Of a stretch of DNA of 64,000 bases, positions 11,031 through 20,411 are shown one piece after another. Origin of the DNA: Isoetes taiwanensis (lineage: Eukaryota > Streptophyta > Lycopodiopsida > Isoetales > Isoetaceae); assembly GCA_021234155.1 (NCBI GenBank), contig JAJEKV010000079.1:3690261-3754260 (forward strand), written 5' to 3'. A program made the position numbers and the translations under genes. Under the pieces are notes generated by a model. That model was not told the origin of the DNA and searched no databases. It saw only the letters and a program-made list of their open reading frames with translations. Each line of letters begins with the position of its first letter. Position 1 is the stretch's first letter.

Positions 11031-11417
11031 AAATTCTACTTAATGTTTTTTTTTTTTAATGAAGAACGTCAGCTTATTCATCATCACATCATGATACATT
11101 CTACATATTACATGAAAGCCAATCCACTACCTAGGCGTTACATTCTACATATCACATGAAAGCCAATCCACTACCTAGGCATGACACGTTATGAGCTGCT
11201 TTGCATGTGATTATCTAGTACATATGACAAGTTTAAGGTCTCTACCACAGGAGGACAGGTTGGTCGTGCTTGAACCCGTGACCTCGGGGCAATGGATTTT
11301 TAAGGTCCCCATTACTAGACCGATGTTGGCCATGTTTGATGCCGTGACCTCGGTGTATGGTAGTTTAAGGTCCTGCCACTAGACACATGCCCCGCAGTGC
11401 AAAATTCTGCTTAATGT
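11031..11417 (-). mobile_element. SINE with duplicated tRNA-like head, poly(A) tail and target duplication
   Basis: The 16-bp flanks AAATTCTRCTTAATGT at 11031-11046 and 11402-11417 differ at one base and look like a target-site duplication. Between them, on the minus strand, two tRNA-like heads of about 72 bp come first, each with TCTAGT...GG A-box-like and GGTCACGG(G/C)(T/A)TCAA B-box-like sequence. A body follows that includes a 44-bp tandem pair (11095-11138 and 11139-11182), then a poly(A) tail (poly(T) at about 11046-11057). The whole is about 355 bp and sits inside the gypsy element. Confidence 0.65.
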
Positions 11418-11530
11418 GTCTATGCAATACTTAAAACTCAATTGGACATAAACTATAAATGGACCATATGGTGGCATCGTTTGAGACTATAGATCAAGGA
11501 CAATCATGGGGAGGAGGATCTAGAAGCTTA

Positions 11531-11545
11531 TATGCTCTGACAACA
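11531..11545 (-). other. Possible primer-binding site of the gypsy element
   Basis: The minus strand reads TGTTGTCAGAGCATA directly after CAACA, close to the tRNA-iMet type site TGGTATCAGAGC. It lies upstream of the RT fragments in the right orientation, so the 5' LTR would start at 11546 on the plus strand. I could not find the matching 3' LTR. Confidence 0.4.
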
Positions 11546-11828
11546 TGTTGGCATCCTGGTGCACTACTGGATTGTATTGGTATGACACTGTAGTGTATGG
11601 ATGCTAAAATACTATATTAACCAATGGTTCCTGGTCTTCAAGTGCCCCCTTTAAAATCGGGGCAATAGAAGCCAATTGACCCAGAAAGACCTGGAATGAG
11701 CGAACAGGATCTGTGGAGAGGGAATATCCTACCAATAGTGCCACTATCCGAGGATCCAGAAACTATAATACATACTTTAGCGATTATGTCCCTTTTATTG
11801 AAGAAACGTTGTTTTCATTATATATGAA

Positions 11829-11897
11829 GGGGATAAACACCCTTAGAGAGCCCATTATCTCATCTGAGGTAGTGGGCTCTCAGGGGTGTTTATCCCC
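11829..11897. repeat. Short hairpin with arms of about 25 bp
   Basis: GGGGATAAACACCC (11829 on) pairs with GGGTGTTTATCCCC (ending 11897). The arms extend through GAGAGCCCA and TGGGCTCTC around an 18-base loop. There is one mismatch and one indel. It could be a tiny foldback element or an RNA hairpin. No other feature explains it. Confidence 0.8.
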
Positions 11898-13145
11898 CTT
11901 AACTGACAGGCAAGCTGCCTCATCCATAGCTAGGTTATCAGAACTTTCATAGCTCAGTTTTCACAACTTTGGCAGGGCCATAGATCGGTTATCAGAGCTC
12001 CAGCTCAATTATCGAGTCCTAGCCTGGATTATCGGCATCCGAGGCTGAATTCAGGGCAAAAAGTTGCAACGCCGCTGCTCCTTCCTTGGTTTCTACTCGC
12101 CTGTTATGCCTTATAATAGGGCATCAATCAATGTCCAAGAATGGGTTGATCTAAAAGCCTGCGGGTAAGGTAGTTTGTGCTGTAGAAGGCAATGGAAATT
12201 GGGGAGCTCATTTCAGAGATCTTGCGACTAGCATTAGCTGAGGGAGGTCCTGGAATGGGCAGCCCAGTTTCATTACCTCAGAACATGGCCAATGGATGTT
12301 TACTCAAGAATTGAACTTGTTTACCTGCTGATCGAATTGAAGAAGTTTACTTGTTGATCGAAATAGACGAACCCCACCCTCCCCCCTCCAAAAGGAAAAA
12401 GTTGTGGACTTTACTTTTGTTTTTGCTTGTTTGGGAAAAATTAGTGCAACAGAGGCATGGCACTTCCATTTGAGAGCTTCTTTATAATGTGGTTTGAAAT
12501 TTTCCCTTTTTATGCTCTTTGAATCTGATATTGCCATGAGAAAGCTATGAGAACAGTTGCTTGCATGCCAGGTGGAACTTTATCTGAGGTTGGAACTTCT
12601 AATGATGCAAGGAGTAACGAAAGGGGAAATTATTGTAGCCTGCAGATGGGAGATGATTGGATGTTAGTATCATTCTAAGCTCTAGTGGAGCCGACTTGAG
12701 TTGTGATTATATGAAAAAAGTAACAGAGTTTTTCAAGTTAATATCTTTGTCTAGAATGGTTAGCTTGGAGCAAAGTTCAGAGTTTGATCACAACCCCAAA
12801 CGCCTTCAGTGTAAATAAGATGATTAAAGAATTTATTAGATGGGGGCAATATGCTAACTTTGTAAGGCATTAAAGAATTGCAGCTTGAGTACATACTTCT
12901 CAATGTTGACGATTTATGTTGAAGTTGTTTCAAATTGTTGTCAATTAATGTGTTTTTCTACCAGAATGAAAATACATGTTTTCTTTTCTATTGTTGTTGG
13001 GGTTCGAGAACTTCTTGTTTGCAAGTGATTTGTTACAACATCATCTATTGTGGGCGTTAGAATTTGGTAGCCAATATGTCTTTCTTGATATATAATTTAA
13101 ATTTCCTTTCCCATGAAAATTCCATGCCCGAGGTGATTGATGGAT
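11898..13145. other. No gene recognised
   Basis: This is mixed AT-rich sequence without coding signal. Part of it may be the old 5' LTR of the gypsy element. Nothing further can be supported. Confidence 0.3.
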
Positions 13146-13205
13146 ACGAGATCTCTTTCTGCCGTCCTTCAAAAAAAAAAAAAAAAAAAAAACGAGATCT
13201 CTTTC
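13146..13205 (+). mobile_element. Extremely 5'-truncated retroposon tail
   Basis: A 14-bp sequence, ACGAGATCTCTTTC, occurs at 13146-13159 and 13192-13205. Between the copies are only TGCCGTCCTTC and about 22 A residues. This is the footprint of target-primed reverse transcription with almost the whole element lost. Confidence 0.65.
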
Positions 13206-13699
13206 AGAGTTATAGTGTAATGTACTCCTGAAGGAGCTTTGTGGCATTGCCTTCAGTCTCTTTCTCAATCTTTGTGTTGTCAGAATTGCATGGCTTGAGC
13301 TACATAACCTACAAATCGACTGGCATTTTAGTCATTTATTTTCTCTAGCCTTAGTTCTAGTTCTAGTCCATAGCACTTGCTCATGCTTCAGTTCATGCTC
13401 CATTTCTTGTTCCTAATTTTTTTCTTTGTACTAGGTTCAGCTTCTGCTCCTGTCTCTAATGCTTTATTTCTTGTCCCAGTTTCTATCTTTTCCCTGCTTC
13501 AGTTCGTGCTCAAGTTTCTGGTTCAATTCCAGTTGATTCTAATCTAGTCCAGTGGCAGCTCCATCTTCAATTGTTATATCCTGGAACGCTCTACCTTTTA
13601 CATCGTCTCACTCTAAGAGTTACTAAAACTGAGCCAGATTTGATATTTGCAATTTAGATCCAACCTTCAAGTCGTTCTGCATCTGCGAGACCAAGCCCA
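13206..13699. other. No gene; low-complexity TAGTTC/CAGTTC-rich stretch
   Basis: Between about 13340 and 13560 the sequence is built from irregular variants of TTCTAGTTC and CAGTTCNTGCTC. It looks like diverged simple repeat. No coding content is supported. Confidence 0.4.
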
Positions 13700-13850
13700 G
13701 TGCTTCTCAATACTACGATTTCATAGGAACTTAGGGAATCGAACCCTAGTTCCAATCCAATGCTCATTGCTTATCTGGAATAGCATGAGAATGCCATCTC
13801 TAACTATGCTACATAAAGATCATGCCATGCCTGCCTATAGCTACAGTAAG
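13700..13850 (-). repeat. tRNA-derived SINE-like unit 1
   Basis: The minus strand has TAGCATAGTTAGAGATGG (A-box-like), then GAGCATTGG and GGGTTCGATTCC (a perfect B box). The spacing is longer than in a tRNA and no cloverleaf forms. The GAGCATTGG-to-B-box segment is shared with 13960-14110. Confidence 0.45.
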
Positions 13851-13959
13851 CCCATGCATAGCGACCATCGAACACATGCCACTGACTGCCACTCCAAGCT
13901 GCAACTGTCAGCAGCATGCATTCAATGATCCTATACGTCATCGCACTTGCCATGGCGAG

Positions 13960-14110
13960 TACCAGTGCCTGTAAGGCCACAAGGGCAAGCTGTCACTGAG
14001 CTTGAGGAATTGAACCCCAACGCAATGCCAATGCTCATCCAGGCATAAGGGACATCCCAGGAAAAAGGACCGCCCTCATGCCCAGGGGCTGAAGCCCACT
14101 GAAAATGCAC
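13960..14110 (-). repeat. tRNA-derived SINE-like unit 2
   Basis: On the minus strand, GGGCATGAGGGCGG precedes GAGCATTGGCATTG and GGGGTTCAATTCC, the same arrangement as unit 1 with differences. It sits next to the end of Replitron copy A. Confidence 0.45.
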
Positions 14111-14276
14111 GCATTAGTAACCAAATGCAACAAACAAGCTTCTCTGAGACAGATCATCAAATCAAGAAACATTACATATTTATGAGGTCACCAAATGTAC
14201 ATGCGGGCACAAATGCCACCCACGTCAAACTGCACGATAAAAACATTACATACACCAGCAAGAGCACAAAGGTGCC

Positions 14277-15315
14277 TGATGACGGCATTAAACTGGCAGA
14301 TCTCTTGGGTCAGCAGGCCTCTAGCAAGGCTCATATGTGATCTCAGTCCTGCAGCTCAGACATTGGAGCCCCAAGCTCCTTCCAAGCAACACTAGAAATC
14401 GCAAAATCAATAGCCATGTAGAAACCTATCAACTGCCTCCTCGGGATCCTAAGTGACGCGGCAATTCTATGGGCCTCGGTCCCAACCTGCGCAATACTTG
14501 TTATGAACTCCTCGGCAATGAAGACATGTTCACCCTTTGGAGGATACACCTGAGGATCAGGACGGGATGCATCAATCCTGGCACTTAATCAAATCAGGAT
14601 TCAAGCTTAAGACAGTATGGGCCATCTCCCCCATGGAATTCCCATTGCTGAAGATCCTCAAAGTTACAATCCATCTCATCAGATGACACGGAATCATCCC
14701 TCAGACGCTTGGAGCCGGGCCCATTACGTTTTCCTGACCACATACCCCGGGCAAACCAAAGCGGGATAGTCGACATCGGATGGCATGCGAAAGTGGGGGG
14801 GTCCAAGAGAACCCTATATGAGCACTATTGGAAGGAATGATCCAGCTGCTGCTCAAAGTTTACTCTCCACTCTTGAACATCCTGCACACAGTAAACGTCA
14901 GGCTAGGAGTGAGTCTACGACCACTGTGATAAAATACAAAGTGTGCTGGCTTATTCAACAGGTTCCTGTTGTCCAAAACATACAGGCCTTTTGTGTCCCC
15001 AACACCCCATCTTAAATAGAGATCCTTCCCCTTCTCAATCATGGATTCATATACGTTATGGAGATAGCAAAAATAATGCACCTTACCTATGTCTTTCATA
15101 CAATACCCCATCATGCCCTCAAAGCAGTGTAACCTATTATTCTTTAGCACTTTGCACACTAAAACAACACCGGCTGGCTTGGCGGGCCAATTGAAATACC
15201 TCTTAATAGCCTCATAAATATACTGCTTCTTTTCATAACCCAGATGCCAGCATCACTTTTATACATATTTCTATACGAATACCCCAAAACACCTTCATAA
15301 ATCTTATGTTATAAA
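14277..15315 (-). pseudogene. Replitron-like HUH-endonuclease element, copy A
   Basis: The minus strand carries a gene homologous to 41.17-43.57 kb. The best part (15159 to 14860) reads VCKVLKNNRLHCFEGMMG, then YCMKD, a YxxK motif like motif III of CRESS-type Rep proteins, where Y is the nicking tyrosine. Next are GKVHYFCYLHNV and DLYLRWGVGDTKGLYVLDN. A second conserved block (14549-14343) has EEFITSIAQVGTE, RRQLIGFYMAID and SVAWKELG. The N-terminal HUQ motif seen in copy B is missing here, so the copy is 5'-truncated or rearranged, and there are frameshifts. Assignment to Replitrons, a published eukaryotic HUH transposon group abundant in non-seed plants, is inference. Confidence 0.6.
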
Positions 15316-15519
15316 ACTAATGTTCTGGATCGCGCAGACATTATAAGAGCCTTCATCCTTTATCTCCCGAGAATGAAGCAAAAGAACGTTCACATGAAAT
15401 TTGCAGATAGAACTAACGAACCCTAACGAACATAATATCCCTAAAAAAAACCGATCCCCACTCTCCAGTGACTTAATGGAGAAATATGTCAAGAGGATAC
15501 CTAAGGCTTTCAAGATGTG

Positions 15520-17619
15520 ATGAAGTCAGCGGTTTCCCATCTCCGGAGCCAAGCAGCATCCCAGCGAGGTCAGGTCACTTCTCTTTTAAGAAGATGCCGT
15601 AGAAACAGGGACCTTCTGCAGGGTAGACACGTTCATGACCACATTATTAAAGGTACATTTGATGGCGATACATTTCTTGAGAATCTTTTAATTGATATGT
15701 ATGGAGAATGCGGAGCTGTGCAAGATGCAAGGGCGGTATTCGACAGCATGCACAGAAGGAATTCGTTTTCTTGGAATATTATGATTAGAGTTTATGCTCA
15801 ACAAGGACTCGTGAAGGAGGCCAGGCAAATTTTTTTCCAAATGCCTGAACAGAATGTGGTCTCTTGGAACACTTTGATTGCGGGTTTTGCCCAAAACGGA
15901 CAAATCAAGGAGGCCCTACAACTCCTTGAGAAAATACCTCAACCTGATGTGGTTTCTTGGAACACAATTCTTGCAGCTTACGCCCACCAAGGTCAACTTG
16001 AGGAGGCACTTAGATTGTTCCATAAAATGCCAGAGCGCAATGTCGTGTCTTGGAATTCGATAATTTCAGTTTTTAACAATCAAGGACAGGTCAGTAAAGC
16101 TTATCAATTGTTTTGTCAGATGCCAGAAAGGAATATTGTTTCATGGAATGCTATGCTTGCAGGGTATGTTCAACAAGGGTTCACTGAACAGGCCTTTGAG
16201 TTCTTCAAAGAAATGCCTGATCGGAACATGGTGTCATGGAACACAATGTTGGGAGGATACACCCAGAGTGAGCAGCTAGACAAAGCTCTTGATTTTTTTA
16301 AGAGAATGCCAGCACGTGATGTGGTATCATGGAATGCGATAATTGCTGCCTGTGCTAGAAAAGGGCTGCTAGATCAGGCTGACCGGCTTTTTCAGCAAAT
16401 GCCTCGTAGAGATGTTGTTTCATGGAATACAATAATTGCAGGTTACATCCACCATGGTTTTTTGGAAGAAGCCCTCACCTTATTCTGGGAAATGCCTGCA
16501 CCAAACATTGTCTCGTTTAATGTGATGATTGCAGGATATATTCAACAGAAACAATTGAAACAAGCTCTTCAACTTTTTGAAGCAATGCCACAGAAAAGTG
16601 TTGTATCATGGAACACACTAATTGCTGGATTTGCTCACGAGGGCCAATTGATGCAGGCCCTAGAATTGTTCAACCGTGTGCCTCGAAGGGATATTGTGAC
16701 CTGGAATTCTATGCTCACAGGCTATGCACAACATGGGTTTCTGGATGAGGCGTTCATGATTTTTCAGAACATGCCAGAACGGGATGTTGTGTCATGGAAT
16801 ATAATGATTGCTGGTTACCTTGGCCAAGGGCAACTCAGTGATGCTCTCCATTTATTCAGACAGATGCATCAACCAGATATAGTTTCATGGAATTCTATCA
16901 TTTCTGGATGCGTAAAGCATGGACTGCTAAATGATGCCCTTCAGTTGTTCCAAGAGATGCCCCACCGCAATGTGGTATCATGGAATACTGTAATTGCTGC
17001 ATGTGCACAGCATGGGCAGCTTCAAGATGCCATTCAGTTATTTGAACAAATGTTGGTGGAAGGTATGAGGCCAGATATTGTGGTTTTTCTGACACTCCTA
17101 GATGCCTGTACAGTTAATACAGCTCTTGACGAAGGAAAGAAGTTACACAGACATATTAAGATGCATGGATTTGATTTTGATACTCAGATCGGGACTTCAC
17201 TCATCAATATGTATGCAAAATGTGGATGCTTAGGTTCTGCAAAAGATATGTTTGAGAAAATGCTACAAAGGGATGCTGTTGGTTGGACTACCATGATTGC
17301 AGCATATGCCCAACATGGTTGTGGTGAGCAGCTTTTACAGACTATTCAGCAAATGCAGCAGGATGGAGTAATACTTGACGAGGCAACAACTTGTAGTATT
17401 CTATCTGCTTGCAGTCATCTTGGATTGCTAGATGAAGGCAGCCACTGGTTTGTCTCTACTTCTCGAGATTATGAGCTTACTTTAACATTACAACTTTGCA
17501 CTTGCATTGTTGCCCTTCTTGCACGGAAATCATATGTTGCAGAGGCAGAAGATCTGGTCAATAATATGCCGTTCAAAGCTGATGATGCATCATGGCGGGC
17601 ACTAGCATCCCAGCAATGA
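15520..17619 (+). CDS. PLS-class pentatricopeptide repeat protein, intronless
   Basis: This is a sequence-specific RNA-binding protein, probably acting on organelle transcripts. ATG 15520 is the first in frame; an in-frame TAA lies at 15502. The 699-residue frame is uninterrupted. After a basic, serine-containing N-terminus come 13 consecutive 31-residue S-type motifs (about residues 82-484) of the form VVSWNTMIAGYAQ...MPER(N/D). A 35-residue motif ending GMRPD and three or four more motifs (NMYAKCGCLGSAKDMFEKM, SILSACSHLGLLDEG) follow. It stops at NNMPFKADDASWRALASQQ, where an E domain would begin, so no E, E+ or DYW deaminase domain is present. Organelle targeting is expected from the family, not proven. 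The long S-only array is unusual compared with P-L-S triplets. Confidence 0.92.
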   Translation: MKSAVSHLRSQAASQRGQVTSLLRRCRRNRDLLQGRHVHDHIIKGTFDGDTFLENLLIDMYGECGAVQDARAVFDSMHRRNSFSWNIMIRVYAQQGLVKEARQIFFQMPEQNVVSWNTLIAGFAQNGQIKEALQLLEKIPQPDVVSWNTILAAYAHQGQLEEALRLFHKMPERNVVSWNSIISVFNNQGQVSKAYQLFCQMPERNIVSWNAMLAGYVQQGFTEQAFEFFKEMPDRNMVSWNTMLGGYTQSEQLDKALDFFKRMPARDVVSWNAIIAACARKGLLDQADRLFQQMPRRDVVSWNTIIAGYIHHGFLEEALTLFWEMPAPNIVSFNVMIAGYIQQKQLKQALQLFEAMPQKSVVSWNTLIAGFAHEGQLMQALELFNRVPRRDIVTWNSMLTGYAQHGFLDEAFMIFQNMPERDVVSWNIMIAGYLGQGQLSDALHLFRQMHQPDIVSWNSIISGCVKHGLLNDALQLFQEMPHRNVVSWNTVIAACAQHGQLQDAIQLFEQMLVEGMRPDIVVFLTLLDACTVNTALDEGKKLHRHIKMHGFDFDTQIGTSLINMYAKCGCLGSAKDMFEKMLQRDAVGWTTMIAAYAQHGCGEQLLQTIQQMQQDGVILDEATTCSILSACSHLGLLDEGSHWFVSTSRDYELTLTLQLCTCIVALLARKSYVAEAEDLVNNMPFKADDASWRALASQQ

Positions 17620-17926
17620 GAATTAGTGAGATGCCTACTGCTAGTTGCAGTATAAGAGGAAAACAGCTCCGTGCTCCTTATTGCTATCTAAGCATTAGAT
17701 TCATTTGGCAAGCCAATTAATTAACCAAATTTGGCATCTGGAAAAAAAATGCAAATTTGGTAATTATAACAAATGGAGCCCATGCCTACAAAGTAAAAAC
17801 GAGAGCATGACGTCCGCAGAGGAATTCGGATGCAGTAAATGCATACTTGTTGATGGAATGCAAAACGTAAGTGAACCTATCGATATTAAAGTTACTGCAT
17901 AGACTTTTCACATCATCCATATATCC

Positions 17927-18037
17927 ATAAACACAAAACAAAGCAAGCAAGATTTGGGTTAGACTTCCAAAGGCTGGGAGGTTATAAACACAAAACAAAG
18001 CAAGCAAGATTTGGGTTAGAGACTTCCAAAGGCTGGA
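17927..18037. repeat. 57-bp tandem duplication
   Basis: ATAAACACAAAACAAAGCAAG starts at 17927 and 17984. The two copies run to AGACTTCCAAAGGCTGG with a two-base difference. Confidence 0.85.
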
Positions 18038-18039
18038 AG

Positions 18040-18260
18040 CCTCCCGCATTTTCTTGTATGGAAACCTCTCCAGCTTTCTTTTGAAGCCTGGGGAGGTTTC
18101 CACATGTGCTAAGGGACGCCTCACATGTCACCAGCAAGTTTTTGCCGGACGTGAAGCTGTTGAGCCGCTCAAGTTCGAGGACCAACGGCTCAGACGTCAA
18201 ACTGGCCGTCTCAGATTTACATATGAGGCGCCTCTAACTTAGGGAGGTTTCCGTAAAGTT
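18040..18260. repeat. Block with GGAAACCTCCCC / GGGGAGGTTTCC motifs
   Basis: GGAAACCTCTCC near 18060, GGGGAGGTTTCCA near 18085 and AGGGAGGTTTCC near 18240 occur in both orientations. The same motif is dense at 40496-40730, so these are two sites of one repeat family. Confidence 0.6.
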
Positions 18261-18264
18261 TTAT

Positions 18265-19117
18265 AAACTTAGGTGCTTTATGGCTGCCCAATTTGGGGGC
18301 CATCTCTATCAGGCAAAATGTGGGAGAAGATAGAAGGAGTGCTCAAACTCTTCCTTCGGGAAGAACTTGGGATAAAAAAACAAGTGCCTTATGCAATGAT
18401 TTTAGCGGAGACAGGGATGCTTCCCTTAGAGGCTGAAGCTTTGCCAAACATTATCATATGTCAACAGGATCAGCAATCTAGAGGAGAGTCGACTTCCTCA
18501 CCTTGCAATGCAAACTTCGAGCAGCCAAGGGTGGTTCCAAGAAGTAAAAGAGTGGTTACATAAATGGGGACTGGAAGAACGTAATTGGCCTACCACAGAC
18601 GAAGGGATCCGCGATCTGGTTCAGGCCAAGGTCGTTGAGAAACTGTGGCAAGAAAAGGGTACAAAGATGGAGTTTTATCAGTCAGAGATTAACCCAATGT
18701 TAATATACCCAGAACAAGATTATCTGAAAACATCTCCACGTGCCAGGAAAGTCATTGCAAGATATAGGCTCAGCTCTCATCACCTAAGAATCGAAACAGG
18801 TCGATGGATGAAAATCCCAAGGGAAGAAAGAATTTGCCTGTTTTGTGAAGACGGCCAGATTGAAGATGAAGAACATACCCTTCTTCGATGCACACAATAC
18901 GATCCAATAAGAGCAAGACATGAGGCTGAACACTCTAACCTTTTCTCTCTGTGGCAGATGGATCCTCTCCGTCTCGGAGCATTCATATCTGATATAGATA
19001 AGCATCATCTTATGTTAAAAACTCTGCACAATACTTGATACTTTATTGTATTTCAGCTTCATGCCCTTTTGTGTCTTAAGAAGCTCGATTTAATCATATT
19101 ATTATTATTAAAAAAAG
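18265..19117 (+). mobile_element. 5'-truncated LINE, 3' end of ORF2
   Basis: Two frames (18273-18450 and 18508-19038) match the C-terminus of the LINE ORF2 at 27838-31065: LYGCPIWGP, LREELGIKKQVPYAMILAETGM, GIRDLVQAKVVEKLW and YRLSSHHLRIETGRWMKIP. The terminal knuckle CLFCEDGQIEDEEHTLLRC is also present. A frameshift separates them near 18450. The element ends with an ATTATTATTATTAAAAAAA tail. Confidence 0.85.
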
Positions 19118-20083
19118 ATCATCTACTATAGCAGCAAGTCATAAATAGCCCAAAATTAATGTGGACAGTCAGATTTGTTCCCCTTTTTTCGTAGTTTTTC
19201 CACATTGCATTTTTAGCCCACACCAGCGTCAATCGATTAAGAAGAGAAGCGCCTCAAGATTCCGACCAAATTTGTGCCAGATTACAGCTGTGGAAGGTTT
19301 CTCAGTGATCCATCTAGATTCTAGAATCCTTTCAGCAGTTTTTGGAGCAGTTTTGGAGCACAACTGTAAGCAAAAGCTCAGGGATTCTTCTAGCATTTCT
19401 GCGCCTGCCTTCTACTCCCTCTTGCCATTTTGTTCATTGCTTCCAGAGTTCAGTTAAGTCTAGGAAAGGTGTGTGTTCGCCATCGCGATTTTCTACAACA
19501 CAAGCCAGAAACCTGTATTTAGCGTGATTTTGCATCTAACTTTTCTTTGTGCAGATTGTTGATCGGCTTGAGATCTTTGCGCCCATGGCCGGCTTCGTTG
19601 ATCGGCCTATGTAGGTCTCTTGCTGGGTTCATGGCCATGCCTTTTGTATCTGACCGGCCTAAGTAACCCGCCATGGCTGCTGTTGATCGGCCTTTAGACC
19701 TTGGTGCAGAGCATGGCCGGCTTAGTTGAGTTATTTGTCTTTTTTATTTATCATTCTTGCGTTCTTGTAGGTTTTTCTGTGCAGGGTGCCTCCTTAGTTT
19801 GTTGTTCGTGATTTCATTCTACCTTGCTTGTGTTTCTTGAAGCATTTTATGCAGGACAGCTTGACTTCAGCAGTTCTGGCAGCTTGCTTCACTACCCAGC
19901 CATCTTCTCCATTCCTTAGTTTTGATTGCTTCCCTACCCAGCCATCTTTGCTTTTTTTTCATTAGCTCTGGAACTAGCATACCTTTGCTCTATTTCTATC
20001 ATTTACTCAGACTTCTGTAAATCTTCCTCCTTCAAGACTTTTAGTTTTTTCGGCACCATCACTGTCACTATCGCGAGCACCAG
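19118..20083. other. No gene recognised
   Basis: T-rich, C/T-rich sequence with repeated GATCGGCCT/GACCGGCCT motifs (19560-19730). I see no coding or RNA signal. It directly flanks the copia locus. Confidence 0.35.
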
Positions 20084-20088
20084 TGCAA

Positions 20089-20349
20089 TGTTAGAATATT
20101 AACAGATTATAACAAAAAAGGATCAAACCTTTTGAACAGAATAACAATGATAGCAAAACAGATAATATTGCTCAAGCACTGCAACCGTGTGTTTCATTCA
20201 TGTTCTCAACAGTTTAAATACATGAAATGTCATAAGTTTAGGCTGAACATAAGCCTTAACTTCTGGCTCAACTTCTGGCCCTCAATTAGCTCCAATGCTT
20301 AAGCATTTTCTAATAATAAGCATACTTAATTTTAGCAACTATTCCAACA
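20089..20349 (-). repeat. Copia LTR, left outer (3' end of element 1)
   Basis: 261 bp bounded by TGTTAGAATATT and ATTCCAACA. On the minus strand it starts TGTTGGAATAG directly after the polypurine tract AGAAGGGGA (about 20350-20358). Relative to the middle LTR it lacks an 18-bp AACAAGGATAAC-containing unit. Confidence 0.9.
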
Positions 20350-20411
20350 TCCCCTTCTAAAATTAAGCAGCTTTGAAAACAAAAATATTCACATCAGAAA
20401 ACAAGTGATGA

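Larger units (their letters stand above)
8270..11545 (-). mobile_element. Degraded Ty3/gypsy chromovirus
   Basis: Read on the minus strand, the fragments run in the usual pol order. A possible primer site lies near 11545. Reverse transcriptase pieces follow (10768-10971; 10563-10844 with AYNLFASMRG; 10244-10474), then the RT-RNase H junction (10016-10237, IFLGFANFYRHFI) and RNase H (9771-10025, HKITVYTDHQNLEYFL). Integrase is next (about 9120-9300, VDRFPMMTHFI and IISDHGPQFL), then the integrase tail (8780-8926). A chromodomain closes the series (8320-8470, ILDSKFLH and FNYILNWEGYSSSDQTWEP). Frameshifts and stops occur throughout. Gag and protease are absent, and no paired LTR was found. Confidence 0.8.

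Noticed and set aside
13700-14110. tRNA genes
   Set aside because: B boxes are good, but the A-to-B spacing is too long and no acceptor stem or cloverleaf can be drawn.
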